Source: an uncultured Pseudomonadota bacterium (GTDB lineage: Bacteria; Pseudomonadota; Gammaproteobacteria; Steroidobacterales; Steroidobacteraceae). From it: 64,000 bases of DNA. Location of the stretch: NCBI GenBank assembly GCA_903832085.1, contig CAIKZZ010000006.1:62001-126000 (forward strand), in the 5' to 3' direction. The translations under genes and the position numbers were made by a program. This document shows, in pieces, positions 52,817-62,650 of the stretch (position 1 is its first letter; every line of letters starts with the position of its first letter). The notes below the pieces were generated by a model that was not told the origin of the DNA, searched no databases, and saw only the letters and a list, made by a program, of their open reading frames with translations.

Positions 52817-53168
52817 TTAATCTTCCAGCAAACGCCAGGGGAACGGGAGCCGACTGTCTCAAACCTGATCAAAACAGCGTCATGTGGCTAACTATTGAAC
52901 TAACCACTCCCCCAGCTGAGTGACTGAAGTCGGGATTAGCCAATCTCACACACCGATTCATTGGCATCCAGCTAACCTAACACCCACCTTGTCACAAATC
53001 GCACACAAACCTGGGTATGCCGGCCGGTCCGCATCTGCCCCCCCCTTTGTTGCTGCTGGACTTTCTCCTGCACCCGCGCCTACTCAGCACGTTGATGAAG
53101 CAATGCTAGCGAATTAACGCAATTTTACTCATCATAGGCTCCTACCACTCGCCACCTGTCGAACACGC
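52817..53168. other. Intergenic region of 352 bases with no recognised gene
   Basis: Between the photolyase stop and the desaturase start I see no convincing gene. A 65-codon frame at 52920-53117 begins at GTG and has no family resemblance or ribosome binding site. The region probably holds the promoter of the desaturase operon, but I could not pick out a confident -35/-10 pair. Confidence 0.6.
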
Positions 53169-54131
53169 ATGCAACAACCTGACAAGCCAATGCCCCGTCC
53201 ACCTCACGTGTTCGCCCGAGTACTGAGGACCTGGTTTGACGCACAGGCAAAAACTCCTGACCCGCAGGGCTCTGCGACAGTTGAGTGGGCGCGTGTAGTA
53301 CCGTTTCTGGCAGTACATTTAAGCTGCTTAGCAATCATCTGGGTAGGCGCTAGCGCAACCGCAGTCGTCACGGCCATTAGCCTCTATGCCATTCGGATGT
53401 TTTCTATTACTGGCTTCTACCACCGGTATTTTTCGCACCGTTCATTTAAAACCTCCCGCGCGGGACAGCTGGTATTTGCAATCCTCGGCGCGTCAGCTGT
53501 GCAACGGGGTCCATTATGGTGGGCGGCACACCACCGGCACCACCACGCAAACTCTGACGCGCCACCGGACGTACACTCACCGCGCCAGCATGGCTTTTTC
53601 TGGAGTCATATGGGATGGTTTCTGTCTGACCAACACTTTGCTCCTGATTTCGGCAGGGTGAAAGACCTAGCGAAATTCCCTGAATTGCGCTGGCTGGATC
53701 GCTACGACATTTGTGTGCCGGTGGCGCTTGCGATAGGCGTCTTTACACTCGGTTGGGCTTTCGAACTTTGGGCTCCCGCTCTACATACCAACCGTTGGCA
53801 GATGCTGATCTGGGGGTTTTTTGTATCGACGGTTGCGTGTTATCACGCCACCTACACTATTAATTCGCTCTCTCACGTCTTCGGCCGTCGACGCTACAAA
53901 ACGCGCGATGATAGTCGCAACAATGCGTTACTTGCGCTACTCACCCTGGGTGAGGGTTGGCACAATAACCACCATCACTACCCCAACACAGTCAGGCAGG
54001 GATTCTATTGGTGGGAAATCGATATGACGTACTACGTACTGAGGCTGCTCGCCATGCTCAGAATTATATGGGACTTAAAGCCAATACCGCATGCCATCCG
54101 TGAAGCCAACCGAGTCGACCCATCGCGATGA
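53169..54131 (+). CDS. Membrane fatty acid (acyl-CoA/acyl-lipid) desaturase
   Basis: The 320-residue integral membrane di-iron enzyme has the three histidine boxes of the delta-9 acyl-CoA group: HRYFSH (85-90), HHRHHH (121-126) and HNNHHHYP near residue 262. About four membrane helices surround them. It introduces a double bond into membrane-bound acyl chains. The stop overlaps the FAD enzyme gene as ATGA, starting a run of six coupled genes. Confidence 0.92.
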   Translation: MQQPDKPMPRPPHVFARVLRTWFDAQAKTPDPQGSATVEWARVVPFLAVHLSCLAIIWVGASATAVVTAISLYAIRMFSITGFYHRYFSHRSFKTSRAGQLVFAILGASAVQRGPLWWAAHHRHHHANSDAPPDVHSPRQHGFFWSHMGWFLSDQHFAPDFGRVKDLAKFPELRWLDRYDICVPVALAIGVFTLGWAFELWAPALHTNRWQMLIWGFFVSTVACYHATYTINSLSHVFGRRRYKTRDDSRNNALLALLTLGEGWHNNHHHYPNTVRQGFYWWEIDMTYYVLRLLAMLRIIWDLKPIPHAIREANRVDPSR

Positions 54132-55441
54132 GCGCACCCGCGCCTGACAGAAGCAGCAGACCCTCTATTGCTATCATCGGCAGCGGAATCGCGGGACTTA
54201 CCGTTGCTGACGGGCTGTGTAGCGACTACGACATCGAGATATACGAAGCCGCGAGCTGGATAGGCGGCCACACGCACACCGTCGACGTTGAGGACGCAGG
54301 GCGTACGCTCGCAATCGATACCGGCTTTATCGTGTGCAATGACTGGACTTACCCTAACTTCCTTGCGCTACTAAAAAAATTAGATGCGCCCCTGCAATCG
54401 TCCAACATGAGTTTTAGCGTACAGGATGAGCGTAGCGGTCTTGAGTATAGCGGCACAAATCTCAACACACTGTTCGCCCAACGACGAAACCTCACCTCGC
54501 CAACGTTTATACGCATGCTTTCGGATGTGCTTCGCTTCAACTCTGCGGCTCCTCGCTTCCTACAGCAACAAAATGACCAAATCACACTAGGCGACTGGCT
54601 GAGCGCACATCGCTACTCCCAACGCTTCATTGACCTTTACATCAGCCCCATGGGGCAATCAATATGGTCCGCTGATAAAGAGGCTATCCTCGGGTTTCCT
54701 GCTCGTTTCTTTATTGATTTTTTCTCGCGTCATGGTTTTTTATCTATCAATAACAGACCGCAGTGGCGCGTTGTTGTCGGTGGGTCGCGCGAATACGTAC
54801 GTGCGTTGGTAAAACCATTTCAGAAACATGTCCACACGAGCACCCCGATTGCAGCGGTGACGCGCAGTAGCAATGAAGTCGTACTGCGCACGAAAGATGG
54901 AAGTTCGCGTACTTTTGATGCCGTCGTGATCGCCTGTCATGCCGACTCTGCGCTCAATCTACTGACGGATCCAACGGCTACGGAACGCGAGCTATTGGGG
55001 AAGTTTCCATACCAACAAAATGAAGCAGTACTGCACACCGACCACACATTACTCCCGTGTCTGCCGCGAGCGCGTGCTGCATGGAATTACCATGCGCGTG
55101 AGGGTAACGAAAAACGCTGCGCAATCACCTACGATATGAATATTCTGCAGTCACTGAACACAAATACAAAATATCTAGTGAGTCTGAATATTGCTGACCG
55201 GATAGCTCCTGAGTCAATATTGGCACGCTACGAATACGCTCATCCAGTCTATACGCTAGATGGGATAGCGGCCCAGCACCGGCATAGCGACATTAGCGGC
55301 CATAACAACACGTTCTATTGTGGTGCCTACTGGCGCCATGGGTTTCATGAAGACGGTGTCGTCAGTGGCCTAAACGTTCTGACCCAACTCCGACAATGGA
55401 GGGTAGCGCATGCTCAGCGCACTATATCGCGGCTCGATTAG
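54128..55441 (+). CDS. FAD-dependent amine-oxidase-like protein of the CFA operon
   Basis: The 437-residue protein has the Rossmann FAD motif [16 protein letters not shown], the [13 protein letters not shown] segment and the family C-terminus with [19 protein letters not shown]. It belongs to the amine-oxidase/phytoene-desaturase-like group (COG2907-type) that co-occurs with DUF1365 and cyclopropane synthases. It probably oxidises a modified fatty acyl chain. It overlaps the desaturase gene by four bases and the DUF1365 gene by 32. Confidence 0.9.
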   Translation: MSAPAPDRSSRPSIAIIGSGIAGLTVADGLCSDYDIEIYEAASWIGGHTHTVDVEDAGRTLAIDTGFIVCNDWTYPNFLALLKKLDAPLQSSNMSFSVQDERSGLEYSGTNLNTLFAQRRNLTSPTFIRMLSDVLRFNSAAPRFLQQQNDQITLGDWLSAHRYSQRFIDLYISPMGQSIWSADKEAILGFPARFFIDFFSRHGFLSINNRPQWRVVVGGSREYVRALVKPFQKHVHTSTPIAAVTRSSNEVVLRTKDGSSRTFDAVVIACHADSALNLLTDPTATERELLGKFPYQQNEAVLHTDHTLLPCLPRARAAWNYHAREGNEKRCAITYDMNILQSLNTNTKYLVSLNIADRIAPESILARYEYAHPVYTLDGIAAQHRHSDISGHNNTFYCGAYWRHGFHEDGVVSGLNVLTQLRQWRVAHAQRTISRLD

Positions 55442-56195
55442 ACACCAGCGGCTTCATCCGAAGCCACATCGTTTCCAGTACCCACTGTTTATGGTCTGGC
55501 TAAATCTCAATGAGCTCGATACGGTCTTCAAGAAACGTTGGTTATGGTCTACGTCGCGACTCAATGTGGCGTATTTTCGGCGCGCCGACTACCTTGCGCC
55601 CCGCGATATACCACTCAAACAAGCTGTCCTTAACCTTGTAGAAGCTCGCTCTGGCAAGCGGCCTAAAGGCGATGTATTTATGCTCGGCCATCTGCGCTAT
55701 TTTGGGCACTGTTTTAATCCTGTGACCTTTTACTACTGTTTTGGCACCTCCAACCAACTCGAGGCAATCGTTGCCGAAATTACAAACACACCATGGCAGG
55801 AGCGCTTTCAATATGTGTTGTCGGTTAGCGGTACTAAGGCAGCGCCAGACCCACTCCACTGGGAGTTCGACAAACAGTTCCATGTGTCGCCATTCCTGCC
55901 CATGGATATGCAGTATGAGTGGCAGTTTTCAGTCCCTGGCAAGAGTCTTGGTGTACACATGATCGCTAAGAGACAACTAATTGATGTATTTTCTGCAACG
56001 CTCAGCCTTCAGAAAAAGCCCATCAACGCCTGCACAATGGCAGCGGCGTTAGCCTGTTATCCTCTAATGACCCTACAGGTAGTGTTTATGATTCACTGGC
56101 ACGCGTTGCTCCTCTGGGTAAAACGTATCCCTTTTTACCCGCACCCATCTCCTCGCGAAACTGCAGCACCCTCAGCGAGTGACAGACGGCCATGA
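55410..56195 (+). CDS. DUF1365 family protein
   Basis: The 261-residue protein begins with [25 protein letters not shown] and has [23 protein letters not shown], both typical of DUF1365. Its function is unknown; it is nearly always next to a COG2907-type FAD protein and a cyclopropane synthase. It overlaps the upstream gene by 32 bases and the downstream gene by four (ATGA). Confidence 0.92.
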   Translation: MLSALYRGSIRHQRLHPKPHRFQYPLFMVWLNLNELDTVFKKRWLWSTSRLNVAYFRRADYLAPRDIPLKQAVLNLVEARSGKRPKGDVFMLGHLRYFGHCFNPVTFYYCFGTSNQLEAIVAEITNTPWQERFQYVLSVSGTKAAPDPLHWEFDKQFHVSPFLPMDMQYEWQFSVPGKSLGVHMIAKRQLIDVFSATLSLQKKPINACTMAAALACYPLMTLQVVFMIHWHALLLWVKRIPFYPHPSPRETAAPSASDRRP

Positions 56196-57475
56196 GTACG
56201 AGCATCATTCCCGAGCAAGCACGCACCAAAGGCGACCGCTCGCGATTTAGCATTGTTACGCGCGGCCTTAGCTACTCAGGTAAAGCCGCACTGCTCCTAC
56301 AGCTCAAGCGGCTCCAATTTGGGAGCATCTCAATTGTGGCTGATGGTAATACGTGGTGCTTTGGCGACGCATCCGCCGACCCCGAGTTACGCACATGTAT
56401 CACCGTTAACAGTCCACAGTTCTGGGCAAACGCGGCATTTGGGGGCTCGGTGGGTGCTGCTGAGAGCTACATCCAGAGTCAATGGGATTGCGATAACCTG
56501 ACTGGATTGATCCGCATCATGGTGCGCAATCGCGAGGTCATGAATGGTCTCGAGGGTGGACTTGCACTTTTTTCGGCACCCCTGCGCGCGTTGCTCCATT
56601 GGTTAAATCGCAATACCAAAGATGGTAGCCGGCGCAATATCGCCGCACACTATGATCTAGGCAATGACTTCTTCCGACTAATTCTCGACGATACTATGGC
56701 GTACTCATGCGCGGTCTATCCGTACAAAGGCGCTACCTTGCTTGAGGCACAGCAACATAAATACGATACCATCTGTCGGCAACTTGCCTTAACGTCAAGT
56801 GATCACTTGCTTGAGATTGGCACAGGCTGGGGCGGCCTTGCGATTCATGCTGCGCGTTATTTTGGGTGTTGCGTCACAACCACAACAATCTCGCACGAAC
56901 AGTATTTACATGCACAAAGTGCTATTGCACAAGCAGGACTCACGAGCAGAATCACGTTGCTCGAAAAAGATTATCGAGACCTTGAGGGGACGTATGACAA
57001 ACTTGTTTCGGTTGAGATGATTGAGGCGGTTGGTCACAAGTTTCTAGACAACTATTTCGGCGTATGCAACCGTCTTCTGAAGCCCAATGGAGCCATGTTG
57101 CTCCAAGCGATCACCATTCAGGATCAACATTACAACGCAGCGCTTAAATCAGTCGATTTTATCCAGCGCTTTGTTTTTCCGGGCTCATTCATACCGTCCA
57201 TCGATGCCATCCAGTCCTCGCTACGACGCGCGACTGACCTGAAAGTTTTTCACCTACACGATATAGGACCCCACTACGCCAGAACGTTGGCTGACTGGCG
57301 GCGCAACTTTCACAGCCATCTGGCCGCAGTGCGCCAACTTGGCTATCCCGATAGTTTCATCAGGCTTTGGGACTACTACCTAAGTTACTGCGAGGGAGGA
57401 TTCGAAGAGCGGCAATTAGGTGACGTCCACATGCTACTGACCAAGCCACTCTGCCGAAGGTCCTCGCTCGCCTAA
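56192..57475 (+). CDS. Cyclopropane-fatty-acyl-phospholipid synthase-like methyltransferase
   Basis: The 427-residue SAM-dependent methyltransferase has the N-terminal lipid-binding part, then [28 protein letters not shown], the SAM-binding [14 protein letters not shown] and [15 protein letters not shown], with the C-terminal signature [14 protein letters not shown]. This is the operon-type CFA homologue of COG2230; such proteins act on double bonds of phospholipid acyl chains. Close relatives methylate rather than cyclopropanate, as in furan fatty acid formation. The exact product cannot be read from sequence. Confidence 0.93.
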   Translation: MSTSIIPEQARTKGDRSRFSIVTRGLSYSGKAALLLQLKRLQFGSISIVADGNTWCFGDASADPELRTCITVNSPQFWANAAFGGSVGAAESYIQSQWDCDNLTGLIRIMVRNREVMNGLEGGLALFSAPLRALLHWLNRNTKDGSRRNIAAHYDLGNDFFRLILDDTMAYSCAVYPYKGATLLEAQQHKYDTICRQLALTSSDHLLEIGTGWGGLAIHAARYFGCCVTTTTISHEQYLHAQSAIAQAGLTSRITLLEKDYRDLEGTYDKLVSVEMIEAVGHKFLDNYFGVCNRLLKPNGAMLLQAITIQDQHYNAALKSVDFIQRFVFPGSFIPSIDAIQSSLRRATDLKVFHLHDIGPHYARTLADWRRNFHSHLAAVRQLGYPDSFIRLWDYYLSYCEGGFEERQLGDVHMLLTKPLCRRSSLA

Positions 57476-58932
57476 TGCTGCATGCCATTACACTGCAAGC
57501 GCTGAAAGATATTGTGGGGCCGGGTGGCTGGCTTGAAACGACAGCGGATACAGCCCCATACTGCCATGATTTTCGCAATCTGTACGCTGGTACGACTCCC
57601 CTAGTGCTGCGACCTGACTCAGTGCATGGCGTGGCCAACATCCTGACGCTTTGTACGAGCAGTAGAATCAGCGTCGTCCCGTATGGCGGAAATACCAGTT
57701 ATTGCGGAGGCGCAACCCCACGCGCAAAGCACGCAGAAATCGTCCTTAGCCTTGAGCGCCTTAAGCGCATTCGGGATGTCGATGCTGCAGGTTATACCAT
57801 CACGGTAGATGCTGGCTGCACACTCGCCTCCGTACAAGCTGCTGCTACTGAGTCAAGGCGTTATTTTCCGCTGTCACTTGGCTCGGAAGGAACCTGCCAG
57901 ATCGGCGGAAATCTTTCAACAAATGCAGGCGGCACTGCGGTGCTTCGCTATGGAATGATGCGGGATCTCGTGCTTGGCCTGGAGGTCGTACTGCCCGACG
58001 GGTCTGTTTTGAATCAACTTACGAAGCTACGCAAAGACAATACGGGCTATGACTGCAAGCAGCTTTTCCTCGGTGCCGAGGGAACTTTAGGCGTGATCAC
58101 AGGCGCATGCCTGAAGCTTTTCCCACAACCAAACGATTACATTACAGCGCTCATAGCGGTTGATGGCTTGGCCGCCGCCGTGCAGCTATTAGAAACTATA
58201 CGTAACCAGTTTGGCGATAGTTTAGAGGCGTTTGAATATATTCCTCGCGCGGCATACGAACTCGTATTAAAACACTGCTCGCAGACCGTTTTTCCATTTG
58301 ATCATCCCTATTCAGGCTATGTATTGCTCGAGTTGGCAACTTCAGCATTGGCAAGTGAGTACACAGCACTCCTAGAGAGCTTTTTGGAAGTCCATCTGGC
58401 AGATAGAACGATCCGTGATGTCGTACTCGCACGCTCCGGCCTGCAGCGAGATAATCTGTGGCTACTTCGGGAGAGTATCCCGCGTGCACAAACGTTGGAA
58501 GGGGCGTCTATAAAACACGACATCTCTTTGCCAATTGCACAACTTGGCCCTTTTTCGGATAAAGCGCGGAGCATCATTGATCGTCTTTTGCCACAAGCAC
58601 GCGTGGTGGCGTATGGACACGTCGGTGATGGTAACTTGCACTTCAACATAAGCCCACCAGTGAACACCATTAAAGGCTCAACGGAGGAGCGTGCGTTTCT
58701 TTCACGACAGAAAGACGTAACGTGCGAACTGCTTGATTTGGTGACGTCATTCAACGGTAGCTTCAGTGCCGAACATGGCATCGGTCAGCTTAAAGTGCCT
58801 GAGCTCGAAAGATACGAAGATCCAACTGCGCTGCAATTAATGCGCGTCATTAAGCAGGCGATTGACCCTCTAAATATTATGAATCCCGGTAAGGTCATCG
58901 CATCGTTGCCAGTCAAAAGGCTAGAAACGTGA
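57475..58932 (+). CDS. FAD-linked 2-hydroxyacid dehydrogenase (GlcD/D-lactate dehydrogenase type)
   Basis: The 485-residue flavoprotein has the PCMH/VAO FAD domain (VVPYGGNTSYCGG, SLGSEGTCQIGGNLSTNAGGT, FLGAEGTLGVIT) and the FAD-oxidase C-domain (YGHVGDGNLHFN, EHGIGQLKVPELE). These enzymes oxidise D-2-hydroxyacids such as D-lactate, glycolate or D-2-hydroxyglutarate. The ATG overlaps the methyltransferase stop by one base. A direct role in lipid modification is not known, so it may only share the transcript. Confidence 0.92.
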   Translation: MLHAITLQALKDIVGPGGWLETTADTAPYCHDFRNLYAGTTPLVLRPDSVHGVANILTLCTSSRISVVPYGGNTSYCGGATPRAKHAEIVLSLERLKRIRDVDAAGYTITVDAGCTLASVQAAATESRRYFPLSLGSEGTCQIGGNLSTNAGGTAVLRYGMMRDLVLGLEVVLPDGSVLNQLTKLRKDNTGYDCKQLFLGAEGTLGVITGACLKLFPQPNDYITALIAVDGLAAAVQLLETIRNQFGDSLEAFEYIPRAAYELVLKHCSQTVFPFDHPYSGYVLLELATSALASEYTALLESFLEVHLADRTIRDVVLARSGLQRDNLWLLRESIPRAQTLEGASIKHDISLPIAQLGPFSDKARSIIDRLLPQARVVAYGHVGDGNLHFNISPPVNTIKGSTEERAFLSRQKDVTCELLDLVTSFNGSFSAEHGIGQLKVPELERYEDPTALQLMRVIKQAIDPLNIMNPGKVIASLPVKRLET

Positions 58933-59483
58933 AGCTTCTAAAATCTGAGGCAATGCCTTTTGCAACGGATAGACTGCTAATTCGTTTGCTGCGAGGTGAT
59001 GATCATTTGGCACTTGAACGAATCTCTAGCGAAAAAAAACTAGCTGGTTTGATTCCAGCACGGAATAGAGCCCTAGCAACAGCAACGAAATTAGCCCGCA
59101 ACCCTAAGTCTCTTGCAGCCACAGAAACCGCTGTTGAACTTGCAGTAATACTCAAACGTAGCGGCAAGCTCATTGGCGCCTGCGACTTATCCGCTACAGG
59201 ACAGACTGGAGCGGATGTAGGCTATATGCTGAGCTCGCGTCATTGGGGCTACGGCTATGGCAGCGAACTCGCTGTGGCTCTGACAGACATTGGTTTTTCA
59301 CTCTTAGGGCTACGCACGCTTACAGCATTTGTCGCTGTGGACAATGAACGATCACGGCGCGCGCTACATAAAGCAGGCTTTTTATGGCAGGCCTTAGCGC
59401 GGCGACACTCGCGCATTGCCGGCCGCTGGCTGGACTGCCATTACCTTATAGCGCGTAAACCCCATCGCTTAAGGTCTAACTAG
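58929..59483 (+). CDS. GNAT-family N-acetyltransferase (RimJ/RimL-like)
   Basis: The 184-residue protein has the RimJ/L pattern: RLLIRLLRGDD, VGYMLSSRHWGYGYGSELAVALTD with the acetyl-CoA binding loop, and DNERSRRALHKAGFL. It moves an acetyl group from acetyl-CoA to an amine of a protein or small molecule; the target is unknown. The start GTG overlaps the previous stop as GTGA. It is convergent with tesB. Confidence 0.87.
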   Translation: MKLLKSEAMPFATDRLLIRLLRGDDHLALERISSEKKLAGLIPARNRALATATKLARNPKSLAATETAVELAVILKRSGKLIGACDLSATGQTGADVGYMLSSRHWGYGYGSELAVALTDIGFSLLGLRTLTAFVAVDNERSRRALHKAGFLWQALARRHSRIAGRWLDCHYLIARKPHRLRSN

Positions 59484-59487
59484 CCAC

Positions 59488-60339
59488 TCATCGCTCGCGA
59501 ATCAACCCTTCCTGTGCCGTGCTGGCAACGAGCTGTCCTGACCGGGTAAAAATGCTGCCCCTTGCAAAGCCACGCGCACCAGAGGCGCTCGGACTATCAA
59601 TCGAATACAACAGCCATTCATCCACGCGGAAAGGTCGGTGAAACCACATCGCATGATCAATACTCGCCATTTGGAGATGCATGAACGACTTACCATGCGG
59701 CAATGTCGCTGTATCAAGCAAATTGTAGTCAGATACGTACGCTAATAAGCAACGATGCAGTTGATCCTCTGATGAGGGGACTTCTCCCACTGTTCGGAAC
59801 CAGACTTGTTTGCAAGGTGCTGAGCGCTCGGGATTAATATAATTGGGAATCTGAACTGGCCGAAACTCAAACGGCCTTCGTCTTTCAAAGAAGCGCCGCA
59901 CGCCCTCGGGTAGCTCCGCGAGCACCTGTTCACCGTAACTCTCAAAATCACTGAGGCCTTCTGGTGCAGGCACATCTGGCATCGTTGCGCTGTGCTCCAT
60001 ACCGGGCTCATCGATCTGGAAACTACAGGACATATGGAACAGCTGTTCACCATGTTGTATCGCAACGACTCGGCGTGTCGTAAAGCTCGCCCCATCACGA
60101 CTCCGATCGACTTGATACACGATGGGCGCATTAAAATCGCCCCTGCGAACAAAATAGGCGTGCAGCGAGTGACATGCACGCCCGCTCACGGTGTTGTAAG
60201 CCGCTACAAGCGCTTGCCCTAGTACCTGACCGCCGAAAACCTGGGGACTGCCAATGTCACGACTTTCACCACGAAATAAATTGATCTCGACTTGCTCGAG
60301 ATTCAGCACAGACAATACATCAGCCAGACGCTGGTCCAT
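59488..60339 (-). CDS. tesB: Acyl-CoA thioesterase II TesB
   Basis: From ATG 60339 (GGAGG eight bases upstream) the product is 283 residues, matching E. coli TesB (286). Two hotdog domains are visible: VFGGQVLGQALVAAYNTV in the first, and MASIDHAMWFHRPFRVDEWLLY with the catalytic Asp region and STAQEGLIR with Gln in the second. It hydrolyses medium and long acyl-CoA. TTG 60354 and ATG 60345 are too close to the ribosome binding site. Confidence 0.94.
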   Translation of the reverse strand: MDQRLADVLSVLNLEQVEINLFRGESRDIGSPQVFGGQVLGQALVAAYNTVSGRACHSLHAYFVRRGDFNAPIVYQVDRSRDGASFTTRRVVAIQHGEQLFHMSCSFQIDEPGMEHSATMPDVPAPEGLSDFESYGEQVLAELPEGVRRFFERRRPFEFRPVQIPNYINPERSAPCKQVWFRTVGEVPSSEDQLHRCLLAYVSDYNLLDTATLPHGKSFMHLQMASIDHAMWFHRPFRVDEWLLYSIDSPSASGARGFARGSIFTRSGQLVASTAQEGLIRER

Positions 60340-60373
60340 GCTCATAGCCTCCAAATGACGCGTCGTAGCACCG

Positions 60374-61432
60374 TCAAGTAACGCCTAGGCGTTTTTGCAT
60401 CACCGGGCTTGTCGTGGTGTATTGGAGAAACTGCTTTTTCTCTGGGTATAGCCACGATTGTACCCCGAAGGCAGCGAGTGCGGCTTCGTGAAAGCCCGAC
60501 AGGATGAGCTTCTTTTTTCCAGGATAGGTATTAATGTCGCCAACGGCAAAAATCCCAAGCTCACTACTTTGGAATTTTTCGGTATCGACTCGTATCGCCT
60601 TCTTGTCGATTCCCAGACCCCATTCGGCGATCGGTCCAAGCTTGGGATGTAACCCAAAAAATGCCAGGATGTGCTGACAGGGCACTTGCTTTACCGAACC
60701 ATTGGTCAATTTGAGTTCAGCGCCACCTAACACACCGTCCTCATGCATAAGCTGACTGACAGTACCTTCATGAAACTCGACTCTTCCGGCGTCTACCAAT
60801 TGACGCATGCGCGCGACAGATGCAGGCGCGGCACGAAATTCACCACGACGATGCACCAAAGTCATATTTTTTGCCTGAGAAGCAAGATCAAGCACCCAGT
60901 CAAGGGCCGAGTCGCCACCACCGAGAATAAGCAGCTGCTGACCATGAAACTCTTCGGCACGCTTAACCCGATAATGTACCGAGCGCCCTTCAAGCGCCTC
61001 CGCCCCCTCCACAATAAGTCGCCGCGGCTGAAAGGAGCCTACGCCGCCAGCGATAATCACAGCACCCGCATCAAACACGGTGCCTTGCGAGGTGCGCACA
61101 TGAAAACGCCGACCATCGGCTGCGCGCTGCACCTCTGTGACCTCCTCGCCCAGCCTGAACTGAGCGCCGAACGGCTCGATTTGCTTCATCAAGCGATCGA
61201 TTAACTCCTGAGCACCACAAACCGGCAGAGCGGGAATATCGTAGATTGGTTTGTCAGGATACAGCTCCGTGCATTGGCCACCGACTGTTTTTAAGGAATC
61301 GATCACATGGGCCTTTATACCTAAGAGCCCAAGCTCAAAGACCTGAAATAACCCACAAGGGCCCGCTCCAATGATCACGACTTCGGTGACCACCGGCGAA
61401 CTGACTTGACTTAAGACGGGCTCGGACACCAT
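60374..61432 (-). CDS. Ferredoxin/flavodoxin-NADP reductase, thioredoxin-reductase-like
   Basis: From ATG 61432 (GGAG six bases upstream) the product is 352 residues. It has the FAD motif VVIIGAGPCGLFQVFELGLLG, GGQCTELYPDKPIYDIPALP, the NADPH motif LILGGGDSALDWVLDL and the C-terminal FAVGDINTYPGKKKLILSGFHEAALAAF. It lacks the redox CxxC of thioredoxin reductases, so it is the YumC/PuuB-like ferredoxin-NADP reductase. It could reduce the Rieske ferredoxin or feed the P450, but it is 45 kb away and no link is shown. It is divergent from xdhC. Confidence 0.92.
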   Translation of the reverse strand: MVSEPVLSQVSSPVVTEVVIIGAGPCGLFQVFELGLLGIKAHVIDSLKTVGGQCTELYPDKPIYDIPALPVCGAQELIDRLMKQIEPFGAQFRLGEEVTEVQRAADGRRFHVRTSQGTVFDAGAVIIAGGVGSFQPRRLIVEGAEALEGRSVHYRVKRAEEFHGQQLLILGGGDSALDWVLDLASQAKNMTLVHRRGEFRAAPASVARMRQLVDAGRVEFHEGTVSQLMHEDGVLGGAELKLTNGSVKQVPCQHILAFFGLHPKLGPIAEWGLGIDKKAIRVDTEKFQSSELGIFAVGDINTYPGKKKLILSGFHEAALAAFGVQSWLYPEKKQFLQYTTTSPVMQKRLGVT

Positions 61433-61536
61433 CGATCTCTCCAAAGGACGCCTTGACAGCGCGCTAAAGACCCCAATTGTACACGTCAGCTAGTAGAACA
61501 AACCCAGTGCCTAACAGCCAATGCTAGAATTTAGCG

Positions 61537-62619
61537 ATGTCACCCCTGCGCCTTGATACCAGCCTGGAAGCTTTGCTCGCCCGCCTACGGCAGATCACAG
61601 GTCCCGCCGCGCTCGCGACCATCGTATCAACGATGGGGTCCACGTATCGGAAAGCCGGCGCACGTATGCTGATTGAAAGTGACGGGCGCATCACCGGCCT
61701 ATTGAGCGGCGGCTGCTTGGAGGCGGATCTCGCAGAGCGCGCTCAGAAAGTGCTAGCGACTAACACACCCGCCATCGTTGAATATGACATGCGGACAGAG
61801 GACGACCTCATCTTTGGCATAGGCGCAGGCTGTGAAGGCGCTATGCGCATTCTGATCGAGCCATTACCAGCTGACGGGACTCTGGCGGTGGGGCTATCAC
61901 AGGCCTGTGCCGAGAGTCATGCAGGTCAGCCTGCCGCGATCGCGGTCGTGCACCGTGGCGATGAAAAGCTTGTCGGTACGTGGGTGTATAGGCCAGATCA
62001 AGGCCAGCCTATGCCGGCCGAACTCGCACACATGTGCGCAGATATGCTGGCCAAAAAGACGACAACATCTGGCCCGTTCGTGAATGACGGTGTGACCTGC
62101 GAGGCATGGATTCAGTTTCTTGCTGCTGTACCGCAAATTTTAGTGTGCGGTGCTGGCCCGGATGCGATTCCACTGGTCAATCTACTGACGGGTTTGGGCC
62201 TTCCTGTGACGGTTACGGATCACCGACCTCACTATGTGACCAGTACTCGCCTACCCACGGCAACGCTATCGCTTGGGCCCGCCAATTCCTTAGCAATGCG
62301 ACTGAAGCTGAACAATTACTTTGCAGCCATTGTGATGAGCCACCATCTTGCATCAGATAGCGACTACCTAAGCGCATTGGCCACAAGTTCTATCCCATAT
62401 ATTGGTGCGCTAGGCCCACGCATGCGCCGCGAACGACTGCTATCAGGCCTTGGAGAACACGGTCATTTACTCGCACCACGGCTGCACGGACCGGTGGGTC
62501 TGGATATAGGCGCGGTAACCCCTGAAGCCATCGCTCTTGCGATTGCGGCAGAAATCCATGCAGCAGCCGCACAACGCTTAAGTCTGACGCTCGGACCCAG
62601 CACGTCACCTCCCGTATGA
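61537..62619 (+). CDS. xdhC: XdhC/CoxI-family molybdenum cofactor insertion protein
   Basis: The 360-residue protein has an XdhC_CoxI N-domain (TIVSTMGSTYRKAGARMLIESDGRITGLLSGGCLEADL) and an XdhC C-domain with Rossmann VCGAGPDAIPLVNLLTGLGLPVTVTDHRPHY and ALGPRMRRERLL. It binds and sulfurates the molybdenum cofactor for xanthine-dehydrogenase-family enzymes. No such enzyme gene lies in the window. The molybdenum-cofactor operon at 29.3-34.4 kb would supply its substrate. Confidence 0.92.
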   Translation: MSPLRLDTSLEALLARLRQITGPAALATIVSTMGSTYRKAGARMLIESDGRITGLLSGGCLEADLAERAQKVLATNTPAIVEYDMRTEDDLIFGIGAGCEGAMRILIEPLPADGTLAVGLSQACAESHAGQPAAIAVVHRGDEKLVGTWVYRPDQGQPMPAELAHMCADMLAKKTTTSGPFVNDGVTCEAWIQFLAAVPQILVCGAGPDAIPLVNLLTGLGLPVTVTDHRPHYVTSTRLPTATLSLGPANSLAMRLKLNNYFAAIVMSHHLASDSDYLSALATSSIPYIGALGPRMRRERLLSGLGEHGHLLAPRLHGPVGLDIGAVTPEAIALAIAAEIHAAAAQRLSLTLGPSTSPPV

Positions 62620-62650
62620 CTGGACTTTGCCACACCCAAACGTGTGGGCC

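Noticed and set aside
52864-52890. AAAACAGCGTCATG after the photolyase gene considered as a shared operator
   Set aside because: The second arm is missing and the location is outside the island.
52920-53117. Open frame of 65 codons between photolyase and desaturase genes
   Set aside because: GTG start without a ribosome binding site, odd Pro/Ala composition and no recognisable domain.
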